Shown: positions 1 to 8,462 of the stretch, piece by piece
How the letters are laid out: each line of letters opens with the position of its first letter
Numbering within the stretch: position 1 is the stretch's first letter
IMG/VR virus record: IMGVR_UViG_3300038855_000035
Span: 1-41,864 of that record
Origin: a virus
DNA length: 41,864 nt
Direction: 5' to 3' (one strand)
The notes under the pieces: generated by a model
The model's database searches: none
What the model was told of the DNA's origin: nothing
Seen by the model: the letters and a program-made list of their open reading frames with translations, nothing else
Program-made: the position numbers and the translations under genes

Positions 1-1024
1 TTAGTGCAGAAGCAACGTCTGCAGAAGTCAGGATAATGTTACCCTTTCCACGACGAGTTCTCTGTGCAACAGCGTTTGCATCGCGCTCAATCTGGAACAG
101 AAGTCCCTTGAACTTCTCAACTGACCATCTGCCGTTGGAGTCGACGTCTAAGTCAAACAGTCCGGCAGTTGCTGTGTTTTGTACAGCGCCTTGCTCGGCA
201 GTCTTATAGATGGTACGAATAACCTCGCGGTTAATCTCAGCAAGAATCTCAGTAGAAAGAATGTTGGCAAGTTCTGCCTCAGCATTCAATCCGTGGATTG
301 CTTTCAAGTCCTGAGCAAGCTCAAGTGAGTACTCAGCCTTTAATGCACGTGACTTCGCAGTAACGGTGACTTTCTCGATTGAGAATGCCATCTCGTTGAA
401 GCCCCAGCCAGTTCCGTCGCCTAATTGCTCGCCGTCACCTGTAGGCATACCCTGTCCAACAGTGTAGTCACTGTTAGTAGCGGTTGCTGTTGGGTTAAGA
501 ACTGAAGGGTTGCTACCAGACTGGATAGTAGTACCAATACCAGCAGTCACTTCAGCGTGATCGCGAGTAATAGTATTCTTAGCTGCGTCGGATGCAAGTC
601 CAGAGAACGTTGTATCTACTTCATCGTAGAATGTCTCGGTTCCACTCATGCTTGTGTAGCGTGAGCGCATTGCGAAGATAAGTCCAGTAGGACCACTCAT
701 TGGTTGTACACCAGCCAAGTCGTAAGCGACTAGGTTTGGCATAGAACGACGAATGAGGCTTATCAATACAGGGTCGAAACCAGCATTTCCTAATGCATTG
801 GTTCCAGCGGTACCAAATCCACCCTGTGCGCCTGCGGCGTTACTGACGTTGGTAGGGTTCTCCATCAGGTTCTGACCTGAGTTGAACGCCTGTTCCTCTT
901 TGAGGAATTTCTCTTGGTTTTCTAGCAGAACTGCGGTTACGCTTCTACGATGGGCATCTTCGATACCTCCATCATGGTCTAGAAGGGGCTTCCACTTTTC
1001 TACCAGATGTTCTGATTGGAACAT
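1..1024 (-). CDS. gp23: Major capsid protein gp23 (partial, C-terminus beyond window)
   Basis: I translated this frame by hand from the ATG at 1022-1024; it stays open to the window edge, giving about 341 residues (T4 gp23 has 521). The N-terminus (MFQSEHLVEKWKPLLDHDGG) and the segment FDPVLISLIRRSMPNLVAYD are typical of cyanophage gp23. In the family this protein builds the hexameric capsid lattice after its N-terminal arm is removed by the gp21 protease. A candidate cleavage site of the LxE type, LME at residues 53-55, lies near where T4 gp23 is cut (after residue 65); this is inference. It is the last gene of the head cluster gp20-gp67-gp21-gp22-gp23. A short AGG lies about 10 bases before the start. 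Codons end in G or C more often than in the baseplate genes, as expected for a highly expressed capsid gene. Confidence 0.96.
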   Translation of the reverse strand, partial: MFQSEHLVEKWKPLLDHDGGIEDAHRRSVTAVLLENQEKFLKEEQAFNSGQNLMENPTNVSNAAGAQGGFGTAGTNALGNAGFDPVLISLIRRSMPNLVAYDLAGVQPMSGPTGLIFAMRSRYTSMSGTETFYDEVDTTFSGLASDAAKNTITRDHAEVTAGIGTTIQSGSNPSVLNPTATATNSDYTVGQGMPTGDGEQLGDGTGWGFNEMAFSIEKVTVTAKSRALKAEYSLELAQDLKAIHGLNAEAELANILSTEILAEINREVIRTIYKTAEQGAVQNTATAGLFDLDVDSNGRWSVEKFKGLLFQIERDANAVAQRTRRGKGNIILTSADVASAL

Positions 1025-1040
1025 TAGTAGTTACCTAAAG

Positions 1041-1047
1041 TGTTTAG
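1041..1047 (-). promoter_or_regulatory. Possible degenerate late promoter for gp23
   Basis: The gp22-gp23 gap reads CTAAACA on the minus strand, one base away from the CTAAATA core seen before other genes here, and sits 17 bases before the gp23 start. No exact match to TAAATA occurs in this gap. gp23 may also be read from the gp22 promoter. Confidence 0.3.
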
Positions 1048-1067
1048 TTTGATAATATTAAATTCAG

Positions 1068-2165
1068 TTACTTCATCTTACCGAGCAAGCTCATATAGGA
1101 TTCCATAGATGCAGGTACATCAGCAGATGCAACTTCACCATCAGTGGATTCCATTAGAGTATCGGCGCCAGAAGTTTGAGGAGCTGCCTTTTTATCAGAG
1201 AAATAAGATTCTCTCAGGGTTGCTAGCTTCTCTTTGTATGATTCTTCACTTTCAAACTCTACACCTTCAGCAAGTGTAGCGAGCTTCTCTTTCTGTGTGG
1301 CAGCAAGCCCTTCAGAAACATCGGCAAGAATTACATCTGAAGCAGACTCAGAAAGTCTCTTGTTCAGTGCAACGTTTGCTTCGATCTGCTCGTTGAGTTT
1401 AGTCTCCATTTCATCTAATTTCTCTACCATAGTAGAGACAACATCATATTTCTCGTCAGGGATTGAAACATAATGATCTTCAAATAGCGACTTCATCCCA
1501 GTTAAGAAGGATTCAGTCATTTCTGTTTTAAGTCCGTGCTCTACAGAGAGTTGATTCTCGTTTAGCCACTCTTGAGCAACGTACTCAAGATAAGAATCGG
1601 TGCGCTCAGTAAGCTCGGTCTTGTGTGCTGCTACTGCTTCTTCGATTGCAGTAGACTTTTCTTCATCAAGTTTTGCCTTGATTTCAGAAACCTTTGAGTT
1701 GATGGCGGCTTCAAAGATAGTCTTTGCTTTCTCTTTGAATTCTTCGGAGAGTTCTTCGCCACCTAATAGAGCATTGACATCATCTTCCATGTCATAAGTC
1801 TCTACAACTTCTTCTTCAACAACTGGAGTCTCAGTTGCAGGATCTTCAGATACTACTTCTTGTTCGTCTTTCACTTCAACCTCGTCGCCAGCTTTAAGAT
1901 CTTTTGGTGATGAACCACTTGCCTTTCCTTTGCGGTTAGTAACCACATCAGATACTTGCTTGATAGTTCCGCCAGGTGTCTTTACCTTAGCAGAATCATC
2001 ATCAGGCTTATAGTTTTCTGGAGTTGGGCCGCCCAAATCTTCCCAAGTAGCAGGTGTGCCACCAGTTGTGAGTTTAGGGATTGCCTTATCACCAGGATTG
2101 GCATTAGCGTTAACAGCGGTTTTTGATTCCACTCCTACTGCTTCTTTTACTGCTTCAGCTGACAT
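1068..2165 (-). CDS. gp22: Prohead core scaffolding protein gp22
   Basis: The product has 365 residues and is rich in Glu, Lys, Ala and Ser, with a long predicted helical and coiled-coil stretch from about residue 125 to 300. The N-terminal 120 residues are acidic and low complexity. This composition, and the position between the protease gp21 and the capsid protein gp23, match the T4 and cyanophage internal scaffold gp22, which fills the prohead, guides shell assembly and is then degraded by gp21. T4 gp22 is shorter (269 residues); cyanophage versions are often longer. Sequence conservation in this family is low, so the call rests mainly on order and composition. Confidence 0.85.
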   Translation of the reverse strand: MSAEAVKEAVGVESKTAVNANANPGDKAIPKLTTGGTPATWEDLGGPTPENYKPDDDSAKVKTPGGTIKQVSDVVTNRKGKASGSSPKDLKAGDEVEVKDEQEVVSEDPATETPVVEEEVVETYDMEDDVNALLGGEELSEEFKEKAKTIFEAAINSKVSEIKAKLDEEKSTAIEEAVAAHKTELTERTDSYLEYVAQEWLNENQLSVEHGLKTEMTESFLTGMKSLFEDHYVSIPDEKYDVVSTMVEKLDEMETKLNEQIEANVALNKRLSESASDVILADVSEGLAATQKEKLATLAEGVEFESEESYKEKLATLRESYFSDKKAAPQTSGADTLMESTDGEVASADVPASMESYMSLLGKMK

Positions 2166-2202
2166 TTTGATTTGACTCCGAATTACCGTTGTAATCTATA
2201 CT

Positions 2203-2209
2203 TATTTAG
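2203..2209 (-). promoter_or_regulatory. Late promoter core upstream of gp22
   Basis: CTAAATA on the minus strand in the 49-base gap between gp21 and gp22, 37 bases before the gp22 start. It matches the T4-type late promoter core (TATAAATA in T4; CTAAATA is the commonest variant in this window). Confidence 0.6.
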
Positions 2210-2214
2210 AAAAG

Positions 2215-2865
2215 TTAGAGATTTGATAGAAAATCATTAAAGAGATTCAACTTGTTCTCATCAAGTTTTTTCTGATCAACTAAGGTGTTGATCTGTTTGT
2301 AAGTCTTGGTTGCAAACCTCTCGCGGAGGATGCCACCGTCCCATACCCAATCTTTGCCTTCCATGATACCTTCAACAAAAGCATCTGGAGCACTAGGATC
2401 TGCAACAATATCAGCAGCGGTTGCTAGCATGAAATCGTCACCAACTACATTAATTCCTTCACGAGTTGCTTTAAGAGAACCGATTCCTCTTGAAGAAACT
2501 CCTAATTTAACTCCTTCTTCTACCAATGAAGCAGCAATCTTACCCATTGGTGTGCCAAGGATCTTAGCCTTACCAATGAAATTTTGTCCACTTTCCTTTA
2601 GAGAAACGATTTTGTGTGAAACTCTATCGAGATTCACAGTTGGACCGTCTGGGTGTCCAAGTTCTCCGAGAGCACGTCCTGATTGGATATGATTCTCGTT
2701 ATATCTCCCTACCTCACGGCGGAGAGTTTCCATGGGATACATCCTGCCATTACGATTTTTGATGTTTCCTTGAAGGAAAACACCCTCAATATACATAGAT
2801 TTCTTGCCGTTCTTTTGCTCAACAAGAAATTCTACAGATTCAATTTCTTCTCGTATGAGTTTCAT
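2215..2865 (-). CDS. gp21: Prohead core protein protease gp21
   Basis: The product has 216 residues, close to T4 gp21 (212). This family of serine proteases processes the scaffold and capsid proteins during prohead maturation. The conserved blocks are present: IEGVFLQGNIKNRNGRMYP near the N-terminus, the histidine motif GELGHPDGP (His71), and the serine motif LGVSSRGIGS (Ser124/125), which together give the expected catalytic His and Ser. The ATG overlaps the stop of the preceding gene in a TGATG junction, suggesting translational coupling. It precedes gp22 as in T4. Confidence 0.95.
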   Translation of the reverse strand: MKLIREEIESVEFLVEQKNGKKSMYIEGVFLQGNIKNRNGRMYPMETLRREVGRYNENHIQSGRALGELGHPDGPTVNLDRVSHKIVSLKESGQNFIGKAKILGTPMGKIAASLVEEGVKLGVSSRGIGSLKATREGINVVGDDFMLATAADIVADPSAPDAFVEGIMEGKDWVWDGGILRERFATKTYKQINTLVDQKKLDENKLNLFNDFLSNL

Positions 2866-3440
2866 CAGGCTTCCCCTGCTATTTGAACTTGTTGTACGTA
2901 AATTTTGCCAGAACCAGTATCGGTTCTAGCGGCAACCATAAAGGATCTCCTTAGAGTTCCTGTATCGCCAGAAGCGTTTTCATCGTCATCAGTCCAAGTA
3001 CCACTCCATCCACTTGAATTATAAGAAACTGTTAATGTAGTTCTCTGATCGTCGGTTGTATAAGAAGGATAAGTTATTGCAGTTATATGTGCATGTTCAA
3101 AAGTCCATCCACTTTTACCACTTAGTGATACAGTATCACCAACAGCAAAAGGAGAACCTTTTACACCTTCTGGGAACTTAATAGTTGTGGTAGTCCCCTT
3201 TGTCACCATCGTTACTCTTTGTGAGAGTACCGGACCTAAAGATAAAAATGACTCACCAGATGCTTGAACCAAGTAATCTGTGACAACTGCAACTGGAGTT
3301 GATCCAATTGCAACGTGGTTATTACCACTAGTTGCTACAATCCTCAAGGTATCAGACTGTTGATCTATTTGTGTAGATTGTCCACTAGTAGCACTAGTCG
3401 TTAAAGTTACTACACTACCAACTGGATTGTGTACCGCCAT
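2865..3440 (-). CDS. Unidentified beta-rich protein between prohead core protein and protease
   Basis: The product has 191 residues and is rich in Thr, Ser, Gly and Val, without a signal peptide, membrane segment or Cys. Alternating hydrophobic and polar residues suggest beta structure. I do not recognise the family. It starts in a TAATG junction with the gp67-like gene and ends in a TGATG junction with gp21, so it is translated together with the head assembly genes. In T4 this slot is held by gp68, a charged helical core protein that this sequence does not resemble. A head decoration or other capsid-associated role is plausible from position and composition, but is inference only. Confidence 0.85.
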   Translation of the reverse strand: MAVHNPVGSVVTLTTSATSGQSTQIDQQSDTLRIVATSGNNHVAIGSTPVAVVTDYLVQASGESFLSLGPVLSQRVTMVTKGTTTTIKFPEGVKGSPFAVGDTVSLSGKSGWTFEHAHITAITYPSYTTDDQRTTLTVSYNSSGWSGTWTDDDENASGDTGTLRRSFMVAARTDTGSGKIYVQQVQIAGEA

Positions 3441-3670
3441 TACTCGTCTTCCTCTGTTTCAGTGGTTGCTTCAGGTGCATCATTTACTTCAACTTCATCT
3501 TCAACTTCGGGAACTTGATTCCCAAATAAACTATTGGCGATTTCTGGCTTCAAAGCATCTACTTTATTGGCAGTCTTTGAATAAAGAAGATCTTTAATCG
3601 CATCACTCACCTGTGAAGGTGACTGATTCGCCACAATAGCATCCATTAAATCGTCCATACTAATGGTCAT
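3440..3670 (-). CDS. gp67: Prohead core protein, gp67-like
   Basis: This 76-residue protein has a helical N-terminal half (MTISMDDLMDAIVANQSPSQ) and a very acidic C-terminal tail ending in Glu/Asp runs. It sits directly after the portal gene, as T4 gene 67 does, and has the pattern of the small prohead core protein annotated at this place in cyanophages. Its expected role is a minor component of the scaffold core. The stop codon overlaps the start of the next gene (TAATG). An exact TATAAATA promoter lies 18 bases upstream. Confidence 0.75.
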   Translation of the reverse strand: MTISMDDLMDAIVANQSPSQVSDAIKDLLYSKTANKVDALKPEIANSLFGNQVPEVEDEVEVNDAPEATTETEEDE

Positions 3671-3687
3671 AACTTTTTTCTAATTAT

Positions 3688-3695
3688 TATTTATA
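3688..3695 (-). promoter_or_regulatory. Late promoter TATAAATA upstream of the gp67-like gene
   Basis: This is the only exact match I found in an intergenic stretch of this window to the canonical T4 late promoter TATAAATA. It lies in the 74-base gap between gp20 and the gp67-like gene and would drive the head operon gp67-191aa-gp21-gp22-gp23. Confidence 0.75.
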
Positions 3696-3744
3696 TCTTC
3701 TGCAGTTTGCTTTCGATACGTAATTATATAGTTATGATGCTCCA

Positions 3745-5451
3745 TCAAATTTCACCACCTTTTGGCATCTTAGTTCTACCTCCATCTTTGGCACCATCAA
3801 GATTAGGTTCCATAATAGGAGTTCCTAAATCTGGTTGAGGTACATTACCTGGTGCTTCGCCAAATGCTGGATCCATTCCTACACCATCAACTGCCATTTC
3901 AACTGCTTTTGGATCTTGAATGACTCCATCTTCAATTTCTTGTTCAATTAACTTATCCTGTTCAAGAATATCTTGATCAGTCTGACGAAGAACTTGACGA
4001 CGAACCCAATCCTGAGAATAATACTTACCAATATAAGGTTCGGCTTCCATTGCTAATGCAAATCTTTCTCTCCGAATCTCACCGTCCTTAAGTTCAGAGA
4101 AGTGATTATCATATAAGAAATCAAACTGAATGTTCTCAGACATTGCATCCCAATCTTCTGGGGTACAAATATTCTTAAGTAAGCATTGAGTTCTTAAACA
4201 ATCTAAGAATAGATTACTAAATCTCTTACGTAATCTACCTACAAACTTAGTAAACTTAAGTTCATCTCTTAATATCTCAGAAGATCTGCCCAGGTTAAAT
4301 CCACCATCTCCTTCAATTCTTGAGATTGGAACATTAAGTGACTTATAAAGTTTCTTCTTGAAGTACTCAATGTCTGTGATTTCTCCGAGGTTTTGTCCTC
4401 CTGGTAGTGTTGAGATTTCTGTTCCACGTCCACCCTCTCTTCTAGGTAACCAGAAGTCCTCCATCATGGACATAAACTTCTTATCATCACGGACTTCACC
4501 CGTGGCAGCATCATAAACTAACTTGTTACGATATCTCATCATAACATCACGAAGGTATTGTTCTGCCTTAACTTTAGGTAGATTACCTACATCAATATAG
4601 AAAATTCTTCTTTCTGGTGCTCTTGATAATCTATAGATAACCAAAGAGTCCTCAATCATTCTAAGTTGATTGAGTGATTTAATTGCTTTATGAAGGTATG
4701 ATAGTACAGAACCTTTGTTTCTATCTACAAGGCCTGATGTGCAATAAGCAATTGAATCCTTTGCGAAACGAACACCTTTAGTGTCTGTTAAGTTACTGGA
4801 TGGATTTAATGCCCCACCAGTGGTGTCCTTAGTGCTGTATATGAAATATTCTTCTATCTTAGGGAAAGCACTCTGCATGCTAGTCAGTTCTTTATTCCCT
4901 TGAATAGCTGCAATTCTTGTTGCTTGATCCTTATTTTCTTTGACAGCATGACGAACAAACCGCATTTTCATTGCGTCAATATAACGCAATTCCTGTATTC
5001 CATCCTGTGGTGATTTTAAATCTATAACTTTATGGTAATATAATCTACCATCGACATACCAGTTACGCACAATCTCATGTGCTTTTTTATCAAAATCAAG
5101 TAAATCTTTTACGTGTTTAAATTCTTGTCTTATTTTCTGCTTGATACCATCACTAGCATTTAATTTTGAAAGTTCAATTTCTACTGGACTTTCATTAGTG
5201 TCTGATACTAAAGTTTCTTGTATAACATCTTCGATTGCACCATCAACTTCTGGATGCAATGCCATCTCGCGATATCTACGAATAAGTTGAAACTCATTCT
5301 TAAATACACCTTCTAAGTCTACATAGTTACCAAAAAATCCCGAAGTCAGATAGTAATCGCTTTGGTCCTCCTTTGACATGGGGACCGGCGATACCACCGA
5401 CTTCGGGGTCTCTTCATTATTCTCAATCGAGAATCCAAATAATTTAGCCAT
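3745..5451 (-). CDS. gp20: Portal vertex protein gp20
   Basis: The product has 568 residues (T4: 524). In this family it forms the dodecameric portal through which DNA is packaged and on which the prohead is initiated. Recognisable cyanophage gp20 blocks include RRYREMALHPEVDGAIEDVI near residue 60, the RAPERRIFYIDVGNLP region, and GGRGTEISTLPGGQNLGEI followed by YFKKKLYKSLNVPISR in the middle of the protein. The C-terminal 60 residues are Pro, Gly and acid rich. It follows gp19 with a 59-base gap that carries a late promoter core and an inverted repeat ending one base before the ATG. Confidence 0.97.
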   Translation of the reverse strand: MAKLFGFSIENNEETPKSVVSPVPMSKEDQSDYYLTSGFFGNYVDLEGVFKNEFQLIRRYREMALHPEVDGAIEDVIQETLVSDTNESPVEIELSKLNASDGIKQKIRQEFKHVKDLLDFDKKAHEIVRNWYVDGRLYYHKVIDLKSPQDGIQELRYIDAMKMRFVRHAVKENKDQATRIAAIQGNKELTSMQSAFPKIEEYFIYSTKDTTGGALNPSSNLTDTKGVRFAKDSIAYCTSGLVDRNKGSVLSYLHKAIKSLNQLRMIEDSLVIYRLSRAPERRIFYIDVGNLPKVKAEQYLRDVMMRYRNKLVYDAATGEVRDDKKFMSMMEDFWLPRREGGRGTEISTLPGGQNLGEITDIEYFKKKLYKSLNVPISRIEGDGGFNLGRSSEILRDELKFTKFVGRLRKRFSNLFLDCLRTQCLLKNICTPEDWDAMSENIQFDFLYDNHFSELKDGEIRRERFALAMEAEPYIGKYYSQDWVRRQVLRQTDQDILEQDKLIEQEIEDGVIQDPKAVEMAVDGVGMDPAFGEAPGNVPQPDLGTPIMEPNLDGAKDGGRTKMPKGGEI

Positions 5452-5452
5452 T

Positions 5453-5482
5453 AATACTATGGACTATACCGTTCATAGTATT
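5453..5482 (-). repeat. 9-bp inverted repeat abutting the gp20 start codon
   Basis: AATACTATG at 5453-5461 and its exact reverse complement CATAGTATT at 5474-5482 flank a 12-base loop. In the minus-strand transcript this could form a stem-loop whose 3' edge lies one base before the portal ATG. It overlaps the promoter core at 5479-5485, so only transcripts started upstream would carry the whole stem. Confidence 0.5.
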
Positions 5483-5485
5483 TAG
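5479..5485 (-). promoter_or_regulatory. Late promoter core upstream of gp20
   Basis: CTAAATA on the minus strand in the gp19-gp20 gap, 27 bases before the portal start codon. Confidence 0.6.
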
Positions 5486-5510
5486 TATAGCACAGATATT
5501 ACCTTATTTC

Positions 5511-6158
5511 CTAGACTATAGGCTTAGGAATACCATTTATCGCTCTCCAGTATTGAACTTGGAATTCAACTGTAAATTCTTCAATTGTATCTCCAGTTTC
5601 ATAGGATAGTGCAATCTCAGAAATATTTGAAGGCCAAATATCAACGAACTGATACTGTCTCAAAACAGCAGATGTCTCACCACCTTCTCCAGTAATTCTA
5701 CCAGATGGTCCATTAGCGGCTTGATTATCAGAATCTTTAATGGCAGTTTCGCCATGTCCTAGTTGATAAACATTAGCATCAACCATATAAGATATTGGAC
5801 TTGTAGTTCCACTGTTATTATCCAGTTTAGAAATACCATTCATCCATCCTTCAAAGGCAGTTCTAATTGCCCAATCTTCATCGTTAATAACGGTGATTGT
5901 CCATGGATCGAAGGTTCTGTCACCAGCAACCTTTAAAATACGACCTCTAAATGGGACATCGATTGGTGCAACGTTTGATGCAGGAAGGTTAGCAGCCTTA
6001 CATAAGAATCTAAAATCGTCCTTCTCTTTTGTCCAAAGTCCCTCGGCATATGAGGGAAATTTGTCAATTGCAACCTCGAACAGATTCGGGCGAGCACCAC
6101 CACCCGCTAATCTGCTCTTAAACTGATTGATCGTCTTAAGTCTTGGATTGTTAGCCAT
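5511..6158 (-). CDS. gp19: Tail tube protein gp19
   Basis: The product has 215 residues (T4: 163) and is the inner tail tube subunit, which stacks as hexameric rings inside the sheath and conducts DNA. Typical blocks are ARPNLFEVAIDKFPSYAEG, the segment RILKVAGDRTFDPWTITVIN, and the C-terminal beta stretch IEEFTVEFQVQYWRAINGI. The extra length is mostly in the middle, with a Gly/Ser-rich stretch near residues 145-160. A strong AAGGAG ribosome binding site at 6170-6175 lies 11 bases before the ATG, fitting the high copy number of the protein. It follows gp18 with only 20 bases between. Confidence 0.95.
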   Translation of the reverse strand: MANNPRLKTINQFKSRLAGGGARPNLFEVAIDKFPSYAEGLWTKEKDDFRFLCKAANLPASNVAPIDVPFRGRILKVAGDRTFDPWTITVINDEDWAIRTAFEGWMNGISKLDNNSGTTSPISYMVDANVYQLGHGETAIKDSDNQAANGPSGRITGEGGETSAVLRQYQFVDIWPSNISEIALSYETGDTIEEFTVEFQVQYWRAINGIPKPIV

Positions 6159-6178
6159 TTTACGTTAAACTCCTTAAA

Positions 6179-8380
6179 TTAAACTCTACCAGCGACTTCC
6201 TCGAAACTAACTCCTGTGCGGGTGGCAACAAAGGTTAGTGCAACGAAGTTGATAGATTTAGCGGGCTTGAGGAAGATGTCTGCATGGAATTCATTATTAT
6301 CGATGACATCTGGTGTGTTGTTTGTCTCGTCGCAAATTACTAGGAAGTCGTAAAGACCACGCTTTGCTTGAACGTCACGTAGATATGGTTCTACGATATT
6401 AATAAAGTTCGAGCGAGTAATTTCGTCGTTGAACTCAAAGAGTTGAGCTTGTGCAGCTCTCTCCAGTGCCTGCTCGACTGTAAGGAACAGTCTTCTAACG
6501 TTAATTCTGTCAAACGCTGAGGCATAACCAAGGGCAGTCTTGTCTCCGAAGAGCATTATGCCAATACCAGGGCGGAATATAATCGGGTTAATTCGCTTGG
6601 TATACAGAGTATCTCTCTGTGCCTGCGTAGGATTATAAGCAAGTTTTGTAGCGTTGTTAAGAACACCGCGTTGCTGTCCTGCAGGTGAGAACCATGGATA
6701 GAACTCTCTGTTAGTCCTAACCATTAATCCAGCAATGTCGCCGTTAGTTGGAACCCAACGGAACTCATTGTTGAATCTGTCAAACATATACTTGTATCCA
6801 GAATCCATGATTCCGTAGGAAGAAGAGTTAACTCCATCCAAAGTGGATACAATATTGTCTGTTTGAGTAGTAGAGTTGGTTATGTTAACCACGTCTCCAC
6901 GTTGTGGTGATGTTACTGCAACACAATCCTTACGTGTTTCAGCAATATCAATTAACTTGTTAGCCTTAGCCTGTGATGCTGCTCTTGAATCACCACCAGG
7001 TCCAGCAATCAGATAATCAACTGCAATCTCATCCTTAGTCTGGAACTTCTCATAAGAAGTAATCAGATTTCCGAGAGTAGCAGCAAATCCGTTTGCAGTT
7101 GTATAGTTGTTACCACCATCCATCTTATAGGTGGTGTTTCCTATACCTGCAAAATACTTAACATCCTTAGCATTTTGTCCCCACTGTCCATCAGCATTGC
7201 TGATTGCAGTAAACACAGTTCCACCGAAACCAGTCTGAACTGGAACAGTAAGACGTAGAGCATCAAATGCAATAGATGGGTTGTATCCAGCATAGATTCT
7301 CTCTGAGAAATCTGCCAGATAATTCTTGTACCATATCTTGGTTCCAGCCTGTCCTGATGATTCAGCATCAAGTGCTTTGGAAAGTGAGATATGCTTCTCA
7401 ATAATGTTACCCTTAATACCAGTTACAATACCATCATCATCAACAACGACAACGTGCATTGCGTCAGACTTAGCACCTCTATCAAGAGTGAATTGGTTAG
7501 TTACTGGTTTCTGAGCAACAGACTTCCAGTAGATAGTTGCGTTATCTAATCCAAGAGTCTGATTATCATACCAGTCAGCGACTGCTGAAGGTGAGAAACC
7601 AGACGCATTACCATATGTGTTAGAAGGAGTCCTTGTGAAAAGAGTATCAGAAGCGGTGAAGGCATGAATACCACCTTCAGTGTAATCAACTTTAGTTTCA
7701 GTTGAACCACCACCAACTGTTTCTACACGAGAAATAATCTTAACATCAATTGATGACTTACCACCAGCAGCATCAGTAGTGACACCAGTGATGATACCCT
7801 TAAGGTATCCAGTGAAAGTAGAAGTTGTACCTTTTCCAGGAATTGAAACTGCAGCCATTGCTGTAGTAACACCATATCCAATGGTACAACCAATAGCAGC
7901 AGGACTAGCAGAACTTATAGTCAGTGTCTGGTCTGCCAAGTCGTCAATGAATGCAACTTTTAAACCTTTTGCCCACTGTCCAGGGTTTTTGGCAGCGTAA
8001 TAGAAATCGGTAGCAGAAGTGTAGTTAGACTGATAATCGTCGTAACTCTTAATCTTTAGGGTAGTAGTATTAGCAATACCAACACCAGCATTAGCGTTCT
8101 TAAGATCGTCATCGTCAGTCCTACAGACTTTAATGATACCACCATAAGAAAGGAATGACGCTGCAGTCATCCAATACTCATACTGTGCATCGGTGCTCAA
8201 TGGCTTACCGAAAGTGTTGATTAAATCCTGTTCAGTCTCTATAGTGATTGGATCGTCAACCGGTCCAATTTCGAATGGACCAGCAATTGCGCCGATATTA
8301 TCGACGATATTATCCGCCCTTCCGACTGTTAGATCAACTTCCCTGATTAATACACCAGGAGATACTAACTGAATAGCCAT
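6179..8380 (-). CDS. gp18: Contractile tail sheath protein gp18
   Basis: The product has 733 residues (T4: 659). It forms the contractile sheath around the gp19 tube. The N-terminus (MAIQLVSPGVLIREVDLTVG) and C-terminal sheath domain (NFINIVEPYLRDVQAKRGLY, ADIFLKPAKSINFVALTFVA) are characteristic; these conserved ends form the inner and inter-subunit domains in the family. The variable middle (roughly residues 130-330) is Thr/Gly-rich and probably gives the surface-exposed domains. A late promoter core lies 35 bases upstream, so gp18 heads a unit with gp19. Confidence 0.97.
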   Translation of the reverse strand: MAIQLVSPGVLIREVDLTVGRADNIVDNIGAIAGPFEIGPVDDPITIETEQDLINTFGKPLSTDAQYEYWMTAASFLSYGGIIKVCRTDDDDLKNANAGVGIANTTTLKIKSYDDYQSNYTSATDFYYAAKNPGQWAKGLKVAFIDDLADQTLTISSASPAAIGCTIGYGVTTAMAAVSIPGKGTTSTFTGYLKGIITGVTTDAAGGKSSIDVKIISRVETVGGGSTETKVDYTEGGIHAFTASDTLFTRTPSNTYGNASGFSPSAVADWYDNQTLGLDNATIYWKSVAQKPVTNQFTLDRGAKSDAMHVVVVDDDGIVTGIKGNIIEKHISLSKALDAESSGQAGTKIWYKNYLADFSERIYAGYNPSIAFDALRLTVPVQTGFGGTVFTAISNADGQWGQNAKDVKYFAGIGNTTYKMDGGNNYTTANGFAATLGNLITSYEKFQTKDEIAVDYLIAGPGGDSRAASQAKANKLIDIAETRKDCVAVTSPQRGDVVNITNSTTQTDNIVSTLDGVNSSSYGIMDSGYKYMFDRFNNEFRWVPTNGDIAGLMVRTNREFYPWFSPAGQQRGVLNNATKLAYNPTQAQRDTLYTKRINPIIFRPGIGIMLFGDKTALGYASAFDRINVRRLFLTVEQALERAAQAQLFEFNDEITRSNFINIVEPYLRDVQAKRGLYDFLVICDETNNTPDVIDNNEFHADIFLKPAKSINFVALTFVATRTGVSFEEVAGRV

Positions 8381-8415
8381 GTTTTTCCCTCTGAGGTTCC
8401 CAATTTCCTACAAAT

Positions 8416-8423
8416 TATTTATT
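8416..8423 (-). promoter_or_regulatory. Late promoter core upstream of gp18
   Basis: AATAAATA on the minus strand in the 82-base gap between gp17 and gp18, 35 bases before the gp18 start. It fits the T4-type NATAAATA consensus and would drive the abundant sheath and tube proteins. The rest of the gap holds no open frame that I can support. Confidence 0.65.
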
Positions 8424-8462
8424 GAAAGGAACTATTTCACAGGGGAAACTATGAATGAACAG

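Noticed and set aside
8424-8462. Possible terminator hairpin between gp17 and gp18
   Set aside because: The repeated AACTAT/ATAGTT-like strings do not pair in the right orientation for more than about four bases, and no U-tract follows.
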